NCBI RefSeq assembly: GCF_026151205.1
Contig: NC_087074.1
Location: forward strand, 2,976,001 to 3,040,000
Source of the DNA: Bolinopsis microptera
Lineage: Eukaryota > Ctenophora > Tentaculata > Lobata > Bolinopsidae
Direction: 5' to 3'
DNA length: 64,000 bases
The position numbers were made by a program, and so were the translations under genes. Shown piece by piece: positions 31,702-45,890 of this stretch. Under the pieces are notes generated by a model. The model ran no database searches. It was not told the DNA's origin and worked only from the letters and a program-made list of their open reading frames with translations. Every line of letters begins with the position of its first letter. The stretch's first letter is position 1.

Positions 31702-34700
31702 ATGTCAATAAAGTCAACTCCTTCTCAAAAGTCGGTGGTTGCTCCAATGGAGATCCAGAAGATACCTAGTTTTGATGCATCAACATGCCCTATTCTTAAC
31801 GTGGTAGTCTATCCTGACAAAGCTGAGGTTTGTGTATATGTAATTATTATACATGCTTGATAAACTCCTATTAAGGTTGGACTAAATTTGTGTAATTATA
31901 ATACGGTATTTTCAATCTACTCTAAAAAGTGAACAGTAAATGTATCATAACTCATGATCATGTTTGTAACTAAACATAATATAGAAACTTGCTTCAGATT
32001 ACAAGGAGAATCAATGTTGAAGTAACAGAGGGGTTATCTCAAATCAATATGACCAATTTGTCAAAGAGCATCGAGCCATCTACTTTAAGGTAATAAATAT
32101 GTTTCTAGAATGAGAATAAGAAGTTATCATGATTAATAATGTAATCAAGTTCTCATTCGATCCACTTGTTAATTTCATACGTTGATAACGTATTGATTTT
32201 AATGTTGATAACAATTAACAGGGTACTGATAGGAGGCAACTCAATACTGAATGAAGTCAACTTCGTGGCAAAAAGTGCCTTGGACGAAAATGTTGAAGCT
32301 AGCGGGCAACTTGATGACCTCAAAATCAAACAAGCTGAACTTTTGAAGGTACCAAATTGTTCAGTTTTGAAAGTCATAACAAATGACCCGAAAAAATTAT
32401 TCTATATTTTTGAGCAGCAGTTTTATCATGACATTAACATGCAGACAATTTAACTAACTACTTGGGGGTAACATACCTGACTGACCTGACTAAGACACTC
32501 GACCAACAATCACAGGAGGCACGACGTGAATCAATTGAATTATATCGGCAGGAGTTCAATGATCTGGATGTGAAAGAAAATACGTTAAAGAAACAGAAAG
32601 ACGTGCTGGAGGCATTTGCTAACAGAATAATCAACTTCAAATCAAATCCTCAGGTTAATCTTAAATTATTAAAAATCTTACCTTTGTTCAATTTTGTGTA
32701 CCGATTTAAACCGTTATTCTGTTTTAATTCATTAAATGTACTCATGACGTAACTTAACCTTATTCCTTGACTTCTATTTTAAACGCAACATCTTTTTAGG
32801 ACGGTTTTGATGCAGTTAGTATATCATCTTTGGATATGGTATCTAAGTTCCTTCCAATGTATGAAGAGCAGTCAGCCAAAATCAGTGATAACCTATCCGA
32901 AGTGAAAGAGCTGAGATTATCATTGGATAAGAAACTAAAAGAGGTCACGAATGAAATAAACGCAACAGATCCAGCTAAGGATGGAATCATAAGCAGGTAA
33001 AATAAGCGTAATAATTGTTAGCTGCTACATCACATCATAAGCAGGTATAATAAGCGTAATAATTGTTAGCTGCTACATCACATCATAAGCAGGTATAATT
33101 AATAATAAGCGTAATAATTGTTAGCTGCTACATCACATCATAAGCAGGTATAATAAGCGTAATAATTGTTAGCTGCTACATCACATCATAAGCAGGTATA
33201 ATAAGCGTAATAATTGTTAGCTGCTACATCACATCATAAGCAGGTAATAAGCGTAATAATTGTTAGCTGCTACATCACATCTGATAGCTGTTATCACATC
33301 AGCAGTGAAACTGCGCCTGATATTACTTACATTTAATTTTAAACCTTGAATATGTAACGTATTGTTAGGACCCGGGCCCTTGATAGAACTCAGACAATCT
33401 CCTTCCCAGAGAGGTACAGATACTGATAGAAGCGTACGACACGGAGGAGGTGAAGCTCTTTGTTAGTTATGTGGTTAACGATGCAGGCTGGGTCCCCAAA
33501 TATGATCTCCGAATTCATTCAAGAGACAAAAACCTTAAGGTTAGATCATGTATGATGTAGTTGGTTCATAGAGATAAATTAACATTTATATAATTTCTCT
33601 TTCCCCCATGGCGAGTTTCACGCACCTATCTAAGCCATAATCTTGCAGGTATTCCAGACTTCTAATCAATAATGACGTTTTAATAATTCTGGCTGTTGGA
33701 ATCGAATTTCTTTGATATTCAATAATTCTATCTAGATTTTTCTTTTAAATGTTTAACGTCATTACAGTATTAGCGATAAGGAATATTTTACGCACCTTGT
33801 ACCAATATTAAATTATAAGATTACATTCTGGTTGGTTATATGGAGGAAATTGCATGCATCCCGTACTTGAATCGGCTAATGTTTTACACGAATGTGACGT
33901 AAAATCAACCACGTGGAGCAAATACCTTTCTTCAAATAAATTTCTCCTCGGAATTTGTACAATGATTAATCATACAATTCAGTTAACTCAACTAATCAAA
34001 CAATGCTGCTATTTATAGTATTCAAATTAATTCTTACCACCACTACTTTACTTTATATTAGTTTATATTATTTGTGGTTGAATTTCTCACCTACTGTTAT
34101 ACACCTACCCACGTGACTGGTACACACCTACCCACGTGACTGGTACACACCTACCCACGTGACTGGTACACACCTACCCACGTGATACATCCGAGGGTAT
34201 GTTATAAATTATGGTGCAACCTGCAAATCAGTGAACCGTCAATGTAATCATCACACCCTCGTGTGCCCCACCAATACAATTATTACATTGCTTACCCTGA
34301 CAAATATTTCTCTGCAAAATCTACTTTACCAACACCCTTACGTAAAGCATATAATTTTGATTAGATTGTCTGAGTTTCATGATCCTATTTTAATAAGTTG
34401 TATTCAGTGATTTATAAATCATTCAATATAAATCATATAAATATCTGTGGCCCGTCCTGCCGAACAGATGAATATAATAGGATACTAATGGTATTTCATA
34501 GTAAACTGAGTAAGAATTACCAGCCACTATTAGAGTTAGTTATAGGGCAGTGCCTTCTCGTTTACCTTGTACAGCTGGATAATGGGCAGGAAAACACTGG
34601 AGTTACTACAACTAATATAAAGTATATATATATGCTTCCCCAACATACTCTAACATGCTTCCTAAGACGGAGGAACCTCCTTCCTCCGGTTATACCCAAT

Positions 34701-37700
34701 TAGAGGCAGACAACAGTCGGCTTGGCTTCCTGCCAAAACTCCGACAAATACAGTGTACACCTCCTTATAAAGCCTAATATACTGCAAAGTGCATTTTGTA
34801 CTCCAGCTTAAATCTCTAATCTACTGGTCCTTGGTCCAAATTCCATTATTACAAAATCTTTCAAACTCAGTAGATCAGGAATGTAGTTTTACAGGAACTA
34901 ATTTGTTTAAAAAACTATAAATTACAAATATGTTACAATGGAGCCAGAGGGTGTGGGGTAACTCACTACTGCCAATCTTGAGGCTCCTCAACTTGCTGGA
35001 GAACAACTCAGACTGACCCTAAGGCTCTCCAATAACATTACGATTAAATTTAGTACATTTCAATTGCACTCTGAATTAGATTATTAGATTAGGATTATTG
35101 GTTATAATAGCGGAGATCTGCACACTTTCACACGGTACGCGCTTCGTGATTTTGCCGCTCAAAATGTTGACAGGTTCTCAAAGTGATGTCATGGAAATTT
35201 GAAATGCATACTAGGAAATCGTGCTGACATGAAAACAGAAAACCTCTCAGATCTTAAAGAACTGAGAACTTTGGTTAAAATCACATTAAAATAGCTAACG
35301 ACAGGCAAGGGTCAATTGCTTATAGTCATAGCCTATAAGTAACATTAGTTCAAATTTCCGGCTTTTAATGAATCACATTAGAAATTAGATCCCAGTCGCA
35401 CCTGCTTCCCGGTGTAGTGGTATTTCATATCAATATCAGCATTTTCACACTGAAACTATATTGAGTCATTACAGTGATTGATTTTTCAGTCATATTATAA
35501 TAACACCCACTGTCATTAATCATACTTTTAATATCTTTATATCTACACAGACAAAATATCCAGGATATAATGCTACACAATCTAGCAATCTAACAGTGTT
35601 TTATAGAACTGGATCTTGAGATGGTCACGTGATAGCTCGTACAAACTCTTTATCGACTGACGACAACTCTATAATATTTCATATCAGAGCAGTTGCAGCA
35701 CTGTACAGAGGCTGGTTTCTGGTCAACATCAGCAGTATTTTCCCCGCTTCCCTTTGGCTTGGTCTATTTTCAGAATACTGATAGTAAGAATACACAAAAT
35801 ATTGGGTGTCAAGATACATAACCGATAATAACTTTAACTGGTGCAGGTGGGCACATGTAAGGTTCTTTACAATTAGCGATTTAACGGCGGTACATCTCTT
35901 CTCGTGTTGCAACAAAGTATTCTAAAAATGTATCTTATCTGTTAAGACTTTCAACTTTCAAGGATGATCCCAATTACTCATTCTCAATAATAAATCTTAT
36001 CTTCCTTTGATTTAGTATAACGAAGTAACTCTATGATCTAAATAATACACTGTATGTGGAAAACCCTGCTCACTGCTCACTGCTCAGTAGTATGTGCTTT
36101 TCCGCGAGTTGTTAACAACAGCTGCTACCATTAGTCCGTTAGTCGTTACAGAATATTATTCATGATGTCAATGGCTAGCCTCCACAAAATAACGTTCCAT
36201 TGTTATCAAAAAGCTCAGCCCACAATCCTACAATATCCATATAATTTCAACTTGTAACTATCCTATCCTGGTAAAGACTGGACACATTGTCTTCATCTGG
36301 TACGTGAATTTAACTTGTTCCACTTTGGTACGTGTATTTAACTTTATCGAGTAGTTATGCTCGAACGTGACGTGTGAACATATCGAATTATCGAAAGCTT
36401 TTGACACTGTAAATCACTAATGTCGATATTATAATATCATAATAGGTTGTATATCATGATATCATAATCACCGGGTTATTTACGTCACCTCTAAGCGTGT
36501 TTGGTCAACAAAATTCTTTACATACAATATAAGAACACGATTCTTACCAAAACTGAACATGTACAGATGAAACTGAAATCGCAGTTTCTGTTTCAACCCC
36601 CCCCCCCCCCCCCCCCCCCCCCCATACCATCGCTTTTCTGTATTATAATGAAGACGTGACCACATCACCTAAATCGTCAATATCAGGTACTCTATTTTGG
36701 ACTGGTGTCCCAGAACACCGGAGAAGATTGGAACGACGCTAAAATCAGTCTCAGCACTGCTGCTCCTAGCACTGGAGGTAGGATCCTTACATCTTTCCTT
36801 TTTATTTGTGTGTCATTATAATGCTGGCATTTTAATTGTTAATTGAGGAATCATTAAAAATAGTCATTATAAACTGTCGTGTGGTCTTTGTATGTTTGAA
36901 GGTCGGGCAGCCGATGTTTTTTCAAAGTTCACTTAATTAGTATTTAATTAATTAATAATTAAATAATTATTATTTAATTGGTCAAGCTCCACCTTATTTT
37001 CTCCACTATTCACTCCTGTGTCGCGTCTACTAGAATTGTGAAGTACTGATTACAACAACAACAATAAGTCCCAGGTGTGTCTGGGCGTCGTTGTTAATTT
37101 TAAAACTTTTCAACTTTTAGCACTACTACATATTATAATCCCAGATACAGTGCTCTAGATACACATATCCAAAATCAGGGTTTATTAATATATGTCCTGG
37201 GTTATTAGATTGACAGTTGACTGAGCTGGATTATATAATACAAACACGAGATATATGAGACAGGAGTAAGGACAATATCTCCGAATTAGTGAAGTCAGTG
37301 CGGGGTGACCTAATAGATTTCGGGTTCCTGAAGTCTGTACTTTGACCGTCCGATAGTTAAGTCTGTCTGAAAACTGCCTGATGTGCTGTGTAGTGTATCT
37401 GGAGAGATTTATTGCCAGAAGTGTCACTTGTTAGGTTAAGAATAACATTAACGTGTTATAATGACACTTGGTATGTTAATGGGCTGTTATAGTTTCGTTT
37501 ATGTAGGAAACGCTCAAGTTAACTTCCTCTTACATACAGATTAGTAGAGCCTAAAATGATAATTATTATAACACTGCAATTATAGGAACACTTTTAACCC
37601 TCAAAAGTTTTAATAGTAATTGTAACAACACTGTTATTATGATAACACTATACTTAATTATAATAGTTTACAATTTAATAGTTTATAATTATAATAGTTT

Positions 37701-40263
37701 ATAATTATAATAGTAGTTATAATAAAACACTATGCTAGACCCTCAAAAGTTAAACGGTGCAGTACGAATACATCGTGGAGACAGAGAGGTTCTCAACCAC
37801 ATTTTACTGGATTATTTCTGCTAATTGCCAAGTGGTGCAGCGATAAAATTCGGCTGATAATACTTGTTTTGTCATTGTTGTCTGCTATTATCACGCTTCA
37901 CTCCAACTGTTTGTCGACCAATACCAATACTACTATTGTTAGAACAGGCAGATCAAAAGATTTGTACAAACCTGGAGCAGGTTTTCTACGATCTATAATG
38001 ATATTAGATAACTTTGAAATATCAGGCATCATGTATAAACTAATAAATATAATGTATAAAGTGTGTGAGTCACACGTCTTAGTAGCTCCTTATTGACAAG
38101 CAGTTATAATATACGTGATCATGCACATACGGACCATATAAACATCGTGTATTTTCCGTGTATTTGTCTCCTTCTTCCTTGAGATTCTTCAGACTTTTTA
38201 ACAAGTTTACTTTTCAGGATTACCGTCGTTGGGTACGCACGAGTTGCACGGTAGACTGGCTGCAATGCCCGGAACTCCCAACTCTTTTAAGAGAACCAGA
38301 CATCACGGAACCAGCATCAAGAGGAAGAAATCTGGTTAGTTTCAAATACTTGCACAACTTACTAGTTACTGTAAATACTTAAACTTACCGACGACTATTT
38401 GGTTCTTGTCTAATGGCTATGTACTTGTAGAATATAGAACAGCAGTATACTAGAGTAGGTAGACTAATCAGTACACTAATAAGATGCCACCTTGTATAGT
38501 CTAGTACACCTAGACTGTTCTACACAACCTACTCATGTCTATGATATCTGACAGGTCTTTAACAATCAGGATACGAAATAACACATATATAACAGCAACA
38601 CATTGAAACTTACACTTCCTCGTTATACGTCCCTCTTCTTTACACTCTTCATTACACTTTATCGTACAGTGTACAGTGTGAGCAGTGATATCGCAGATTC
38701 ACTTCCTCACTTCCTTGCAGACCTATGGATATCAGGCAGTGTAGCTAGTAGCACTAAGTTAGTTCCTCTGTAGAGTGTGTAGGAAGTAATGTAGGAAGTA
38801 ATGGAGGATGTAGGAAGTCTTGTTAGGAAGAGGCCGCAGCAGCTGTTGTAGTAGCAAGCTTTGAAGTAAAGCGCATCGTCTGTCGCCCTATTACTCGGTA
38901 CTTCAACTTGGTATGTGAGAGTAAGTTAGATGAGGTAATACTTTTGTGATGAGCAGATGACACGGTTACTGGTAGAAACGGTGTGCACGAGACTAAATGT
39001 GGAAACCAATTACAGATATCAGAATAGGTATGAACTAGAACTGAAATGGTATGGATACCGAAACACTGAAGTTAAATCACAACCTTTTTTCAGCCCTTTT
39101 TTCGCTGAAAGATCTAGTGTACAGACATTTTGTCAGCTAATTTAGGGAACTGTGAAATGTGAGCTTGGTGTGAAATGTGACATGTTATCTTTAAAGTGTG
39201 GTGTTTGCGGGTTTGTTGAAGTTTTACTTCTATCTTTATTTGGGTAAGCTATGATGAAATTAAATCTGGTATGTATCTGGTTTGGGCGTGCCTGAAATAT
39301 TCTGAATTATCTCTATTTTGCTGGTCACTTGATCAGATAGACATAAAAGGGAGAAGTTGGTTTCCCCCGCTCATATGGTAACTAAAACACTCAAAGGATG
39401 GCCTTCCGGGATTCTCAGAAATTACAGATTCTCACTTTTTGTGTTACATCAACGACATCTTTGTTTACAGCCTACACTTTCTGTAGAAGAAAATCGTTTA
39501 AAAATAGTGAGTTCATTAAAACGGTGATCTAGAATGTTCCAGTTGACCTTATAAGGGCATCACGTGGTTCCAATTGACAATTTAGTATTTCCTAACAAAC
39601 TGCCTTCAGGGCAGAAAGATACAGGACACTTTTCACGACAGTACAGTGAACTGCCTACAGACAAACAGCGACACACATTAGACAGACAAACATTGGACAG
39701 ACAGGGTGGTAGTAGAGGTCTGGCTGCCTCCCAATCTTCAGGGTTCGGCACCTGGGACAGACGTGCCAGCTATGAGTCTTTGTATGGGGTTATACTAGGT
39801 ACCTACTACTATATTATTATAATTATACTATTCTACTACTCTATACAACTATACTTTACTACCACTCTACTACTGTGTTGTCCTAAAGTGTTGATATATT
39901 TATAATCTATTAAAAATTCTCGCATAGACAGATTTAAAGTACAAATTTAGTCAAATCTCCTTTTTACCGTGCCTCCATTTACCACTTATTAGCCTTGTTT
40001 CCCCAAATACTGGTTTTATATGTATAATTATATGAATCTTACTTCTAGCTACCTTGTACTTACTTATGTCTGGCTTTTTGATTCGTCCTGAGATATTCAG
40101 CTAGATGAATGAAGAATACAAATAAGGAATATGAAGAACATTTCAGGGTGGGGTTACAATTATTCGTCTCATGAATTCTAATTGGTAAAAAATAAGCCTT
40201 AACAATCAGCAGTATTTTATCTTAACTATCTCAAAACAAGACTTAACTTGCTATTTTGAGCAG

Positions 40264-40314
<51 letters not shown>

Positions 40315-42539
40315 GAGCGGTTACAGTTATCTTTGTCGACGGAAACGTAAGTTTAATAACTCCGAAAGTTTTACAATTTTCTGCACTTCACCTCTATTTG
40401 CGCAGACTTCATCACTGTCTACCAAATACTCTGCCTTAATTACAAACTATTCTTGTCTTTTTCGTGAAATTATTACCTCATCTTGTCTTGAGGTAGGGCG
40501 GTAGGCCTGAACAATAGTCTGAACTAAAAGTTCACCTTAAAGTCTGAATAGTCTGAACTAATGATATCGCAGTTTGTTAACAGCAGAATAACTAACAGCC
40601 TATACTTATAGGCTGTTGTTGTTGTGACTGTACCCTTACAAGCAACCTCGAATTATCACATACCAAGTTGTTGAAGTGATAGTTACGTTATAAAAATACT
40701 GAGAATACAAAACAAGATACCATATAAATATCCGGTAATTATATCTGGTAATAATCATAGTGACTGTCTGTGTGACATGTGTTACTACATGTAATTATGT
40801 ATGATGTAACTTGGTATTTTTATAATCGCTTTTTAAAAGCACGAACAATGCTATTCTGATCTGGGTCGCACATAAAGTAATTCCTCCAAGTTTTTAGTGA
40901 GGTCTTTTACTGCACTTCCCACGGGAATGAACTAACAAACAATTAACAAATACCTTACAAACAAGCACATTGACAAACAAAAGTTATAATTTAAGAAACA
41001 TGAGTACTGAAGCTGGCTACAGCCTACAACAATTTCTTAAACTGTAAATTGACAAAACCGATACCTCTCAGTTACTGCGACGAATCATTGTAAATAGTAG
41101 CACAAAAGAGCAGTCTAACTTCACATCAGTTTAGTGCTGACACTTGATAGGCAACTCGTCAATCTTTCTCTGTGTAAACGGCTTATTTATATTAAACGAG
41201 TTATTTAAACTAGTTATTAGGCGACAATGTATTGACTTGTGTTTGTTTCCTCCCAGAGAAGAATGTACGTATACCCACAACGGAGAGCACAATAGAGGAA
41301 GACGCTGCTGCTGAGTTAACACCCAAAGTTAACGGAATCGAACATGGTAGTGATGAGAACCTTGTAAGTGTCCCTTTATATATTGTTTATAAATCTCAGT
41401 CCAGACTCCAGACATTAAGTTCTTGAGCCGAATCATTCCTAATTGTTTTCTTTTTTGTTTATTAAAATAACTGAACGAATCTTACTTCCGTGGGGTGGGC
41501 CTGTATTAGCTAATATGTACATATTTTATAATGGTACGGTCTCACCCGAATTGAATACGTTGTAACGTCAGTACATGAACAAATGTTTTAAATAGTTTGT
41601 ATGTTACTGCGAGGCTTCAATGACATAATGTTAACCTCTCTAAACGTTAAAACCTGCATTCTAGATTAATGACATGCTCCAACCACCATTACTTCCCCAC
41701 AGTACTGTCCACACTTTGAGAAGCTATAACCACCAATCTATTTCTGAACCACTACTCAGCTATTATAGAAATCACATTGCATTGTATATGAAATGTTGAA
41801 ATTGGTTTTAAAGCCCTTATGGGTACCAGCAAACTCCAGTTTTAGAACTGGGTGTGGATGTGTTGCTGTGTAAAACATTTCTTTCTTAAACTTATCTTAT
41901 ATATAAATATATTTCTAAAACGTATCTCTTATCTATACTATATTCTAAACTCGTATGAACCAATTTCAGCTCGCAAACTCCCTATTTTTAGCAATGTTGT
42001 AGCAAAATGATTTGCAGCTATTAATATTATAGCATTTATATAATTGTGATTTAGTCTTTAGATTTCTTTTAAACAATGTCGGATGTAAGAAAAAATAGAC
42101 CTTAGGATAAAAGCACAATTTTATCTAAGTTTTACTGTGTGGTCGTTTGGCAATCTAAAAATATTGCACGTGCGCAAGCAAGCACAGATGTAGAATGCAC
42201 GTTTTCATGCTTTATGATACATCATGACTAGCTTACATTTGTACGCTAACGCTTATATCTTTATATATATGACTAACTCATAACTTAGGTTGTGATTGAT
42301 ATTTTTTTAAAGTATGGAGTAGGGGTAATACGTAGAACTTTGTTGTCATCGTCAAATAAAAATCCATTAGTTTTTAATAACAAGTAAGTTATAATTGTAA
42401 CCTGTTTCAGATGGTGGATTTCAAAGACCTGGCTCTGGAGGAGGTTATCCCAGTTGAGAGCAGGCCGGTAGTTATCAGCACAACGTACGGAGCTGCTATG
42501 GAGGAAGTCAATGTTCCCTCAGACAAGACCGGACACAAG
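31702..42539 (+). CDS. DUF4140/DUF4139 (F37C4.5-like) protein, left copy, 3'-truncated
   Basis: The inferred exons are 31702-31827, 31998-32089, 32222-32348, 32516-32653, 32800-32996, 33410-33539, 36687-36777, 38218-38334, 39610-39798, 41257-41363 and 42411-42539. All have AG/GT borders and compatible phases, giving 481 codons. Exons 1-3 make the N-terminal DUF4140 domain (VVVYPDKAEITRRINVEVTE). Exons 3-5 are coiled coil. Exon 6 onward is DUF4139, with SREVQILIEAYDTEEVKLFV, SYVVNDAGWVPKYDLR, QNTGEDWNDAKISLSTAAPS and VISTTYGAAMEEVNVPSDK. Exon 9 carries LDRQ repeats. The biochemical role of this family is poorly known; there is no signal peptide. The remaining C-terminal beta-rich DUF4139 exons are missing because the palindrome centre (about 43.16 kb) lies in the next intron. 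The start ATG follows TTCACC. Exons 4 and 6 have alternative AG sites; those chosen keep frame and family motifs. Confidence 0.85.
32985..33280 (+). repeat. Intronic minisatellite that copies the 5' splice site
   Basis: The exon 5 border ATCATAAGCAG|GTA is followed by five further copies of a unit of about 48 bp (ATAAGCGTAATAATTGTTAG, then CTGCTACATCACATCATAAG). Each copy ends in the same CATAAGCAGGTA donor context. The right arm (58440-58511) has a single unit, so the expansion happened in one arm only. Confidence 0.92.
33540..36686 (+). other. Long intron 6 of the left DUF4139 copy
   Basis: About 3.1 kb without a supported gene. It contains a 24-bp minisatellite (GTACACACCTACCCACGTGACTG region, about 34105-34185, four units) and a C-run of about 25 at 36597-36622. 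Both have mirrored, length-variant partners in the right arm (57595-57690 and a G-run at 55031-55054). Confidence 0.7.
40267..40308 (+). repeat. CT microsatellite, left arm only
   Basis: About 20 TC dinucleotides, flanked by TTTTGAGC duplicated on both sides (40253 and 40311). The right arm has one TTTTGAGC and no repeat at the equivalent site (about 46103). The open frame across it is an artefact of the repeat. Confidence 0.9.
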
Positions 42540-43122
42540 GTTTGTTTATTTGTTGTTTGTGCGATCAAGCACAATATAAAGTGCGGAGTCACGTTGTAGA
42601 CTCACATTATAGATAGATCCGTGTTTATCAGCGGTTGCATAGTGTACAGTTATTCTTGTTGATGACCAGCCCGCGGTCATCTCCTTTCAATCATCCTTAG
42701 AAATTATTCACGTGCGACAGTGACCACTGAACAGCATTGAATTCTCGTTACATGCTAATTCGTATCTTTTGTGGCCATTTAGCATGTGAGCTATGTTCCA
42801 TCGTAAGATTGCTATTATTAACCACCCGTGAATTCCAACAAGCAATAACACATACTCTAAATACCACGATTAGTATCTTTAAATTCTTCCTGTCGGGTGA
42901 AATTACTATTTCAACACATCAAAACACATACTGGAGGTCTTGACCTCAGATATTTTTATAATGAAGCGATTTAATAATATTTTGTACTTTCGAAATTCTA
43001 TTTTAGACTTTACATAATAATAATGTAAGATTGACATGGAAACCGTGAAAACGTTTTGTTAAATTTACATAACATCAAGCTGTAGTTATACTAAAATATT
43101 GTAAAGCACAATATCATGTATA

Positions 43123-43201
43123 TTAAGTTTTATACACGCATTATACACAGTAACTTATCATCTCAAGTGTGTGAGCTATATAATGCGTGTATAAAATTAA
43201 T
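43123..43201. repeat. Centre of the 32-kb palindrome
   Basis: TTTTATACACGCATTATA (from about 43128) faces its complement TATAATGCGTGTATAAAA (to about 43197). About 35 bp of unpaired sequence lies between them (CACAGTAACTTATCATCTCA onward). The outward match continues as far as 29270 and 61105. Confidence 0.9.
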
Positions 43202-45764
43202 TAATTTGATATTGTGCTTTACAATATTTTAGTATAACTTACAGTTGATGTTATGTTGAATTTTAAAAAACGTTTTCCCCACAACGTTTCATGTCAATAT
43301 TAATTATTATTATGTAAAGTCTAAATAGAATTTTCGAAAGTACAAAATATTATTTAATCGCTTCATTATAAAAATTTTGAGGTCAAGACCTACAGTATGT
43401 GTTATGAAATGTTGAAATTAGTAATTTCCCGACAGGACGAATTTAAAGATACTACTCGTTGTATATAGAGTTGTGTATTCTTGTTGGAATACACGGGTGG
43501 TTAATAATAGTAATCTTACGATTGAAATAGGCTGCCGCTAAATGCTAATATGGTCCACAAACTGATCTGAATTCGCATGTACGAGAATACTCAATGTGAT
43601 CAGGTGAGTCCCTGTGCACATGGGAATAATTTTAAGGATGAATGAAGGACGTTGGACGCGGGCTGGTCATCAACAATCCTAACATAACTATGCAACCGCT
43701 GGATAAAACGGAATATATCTATACTGTGTGGTCTACAACGTGACTCCGCATTTATATTGTGCTTTAACTCCTACCAACAAATAAACAAACCCTTGTGGTC
43801 CGGTCTTGTCTGAGGGAACCTTGACTGCCTCCATAGAGCTCCGTACCGTTGTATGATAAACTACTGGTGCTCTCAACTGGGGATTACCTCTCCAGAGCCA
43901 GGTCTATGAAATACCACAACTTAACACAGGTTACAATTATATTACTTGTTATTACAACTAATAGATATTAAATGTGACGATGACAACAATTTACGTAAAC
44001 CCCTACTCATACTTTAAAAAATATCAATCACAACCTAAGTTATGAATTAGTCATATATATAAGCTGTTAGCGTACAATTGTTTTTTTAAAAAAGCTAGGT
44101 CATGATGTATTTTCATAAAGGCATGAAAATCGAGCATTTCAACATCTGTGCTTGCTTGCGCACGTGCAATATTTTAAGATTGCCACACGACACACACAGT
44201 TAAAACTTAGATAACATTGTGCTTTTATCCTAGGTCATTTTTTCTTACATCCGACATTGTTTAAAAGATATCTAAAGACTAAATCCAATAATATAAATGC
44301 TATATATAATAGCTGCATTTTGCTCCAACATTGTCAATCGTTGTAACTCCGTTTTCGAGCTGAAATTGGTTCATACGAGTTTAGAATATAGTATAGATAA
44401 GAGATACGTTTTAGAAATATATTTATATATAAGATAAGTTTAAGAAAGAAATGTTTTACACAGCAACACATCCACACTCAGTTCTAAAACTGGAGTTTGC
44501 TGGTACCCATAAGGGCTTTAAAACCAATTTCAACATTTCATATACAATGCAATGTGATTTCTATAATAGCTGAGTAGTGGTTCAGAAATAGATTGGTGGT
44601 TATAGCTTCTCTAAGTGTGGACAGTACTGTGGGGAAGTAATGGTGGTCGGAGCATGTCATTAATCTAGAATGCAGGTTTTAACGTTTAGAGAGGTTAACA
44701 TTATGTCATTGAAGCCTCGCAGTAACATACAAACTATTTAAAACATTTGTTCATGTACTGACGTTACAACGTATTCAATTCGGGTGAGACCGTACCATTA
44801 TAAAATATGTACATATTAGCTAATACAGGCCCACCCCACGGAAGTAAGATTCGTTCAGTTATTTTAATAAACAAAAAAGAAAACAATTAGGAATGATTCG
44901 GCTCAAGAACTTAATGTCTGAAGTCTGGACTGAGATTTATTAACAATATATAAAGGGATATATAAAGGGACACTTACAAGGTTCTCATCACTACCATGTT
45001 CGATTCCGTTAACTTTGGGCGTTAACTCAGCAGCAGCATCCTCCTCTATTGTGCTCTCCGTTGTGGGTATACGTACATTCTTCTCTGGGAGGAAACAAAC
45101 ACAAGTCAATACATTGTCGCCTAATAACTAGTTTAAATAACTCGTTTAATATAAATAAGCCGTTTACACAGAGAAAGATTGACGAGTTGCCTATCAAGTG
45201 TCAGCACTAAACTGATGTGAAGTTAGACTGCTCTTTTGTGCTACTATTTACAATGATTTGTCGCAGTAACTGAGAGGTATCGGTTTTGTCAATTTACAGT
45301 TTAAGAAATTGTTGTAGGCTGAAGCCAGCTTCAGTACTCATGTTTCTTAAATTATAACTTTTGTTTGTCAATGTGCTTGTTTGTAAGGTATTTGTTAATT
45401 GTTTGTTAGTTCATTCATAAAAGACCTCACTAAAAACTTGGAGGAATTACTTTATGTGCGACCCAGATCAGAATAGCATTGTTCGTGCTTTTAAAAACCG
45501 ATTATAAAAATACCAAGTTACATCATACATAATTACATGTAGTAACACATGTGGCACACAGACAGTCACTATGATTATTACCGGATATAATTACCGGATA
45601 TTTATATGGTATCTTGTTTTGTATTCTCAGTATTTTTATAACGTAACTATCACTTCAACAACTTGGTATGTGATAATTCGAGGTTGCTTGTAAGGGTACA
45701 GTCACAACAACAACAGCCTATAAGTATAGGCTGTTAGTTATTCTGCTATTAACAAACTGCGATA

Positions 45765-45890
45765 TTATTAGTTCCTACTATTCAGACTATTAGTTAAACT
45801 TTTAGTTCCTACTATTCAGACTATTAGTTAAACTTTTAGTTCCTACTATTCAGACTATTAGTTAAACTTTTAGTTCAGACTATTCAGACT
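45765..45890. repeat. 36-bp tandem repeat, right arm only
   Basis: TTAGTTCCTACTATTCAGAC followed by TATTAGTTAAACTT is repeated about three times. The mirrored left-arm site (about 40505-40560) has roughly one diverged unit (AACTAAAAGTTCACCTTAAA). Confidence 0.8.

Larger units (their letters stand above)
29270..43160. repeat. Left arm of the 32-kb inverted duplication
   Basis: From AATCAAATTTGTGGTAGGGT onward the sequence recurs as reverse complement in 43165-61105. Gene exons, introns and intergenic flank all follow in mirrored order. Without the arm-specific inserts (29564-29852, 29973-30260, about 30366-30970), the arm is about 12.7 kb. Left-specific changes include a donor-site minisatellite (32997-33280) and a CT run (40267-40308). 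Confidence 0.93.

Noticed and set aside
32445-32515. Earlier start of DUF4139 exon 4 at CAG|AC (32445)
   Set aside because: It breaks the reading phase from exon 3; the AG at 32514-32515 keeps frame and coiled-coil heptads.
32985-33280. CRISPR-like array
   Set aside because: Units are contiguous with no unique spacers, and they lie in a eukaryotic intron.
40256-40504. Ser/Leu-rich protein
   Set aside because: The N-terminal part is translated CT microsatellite and the right arm lacks it.
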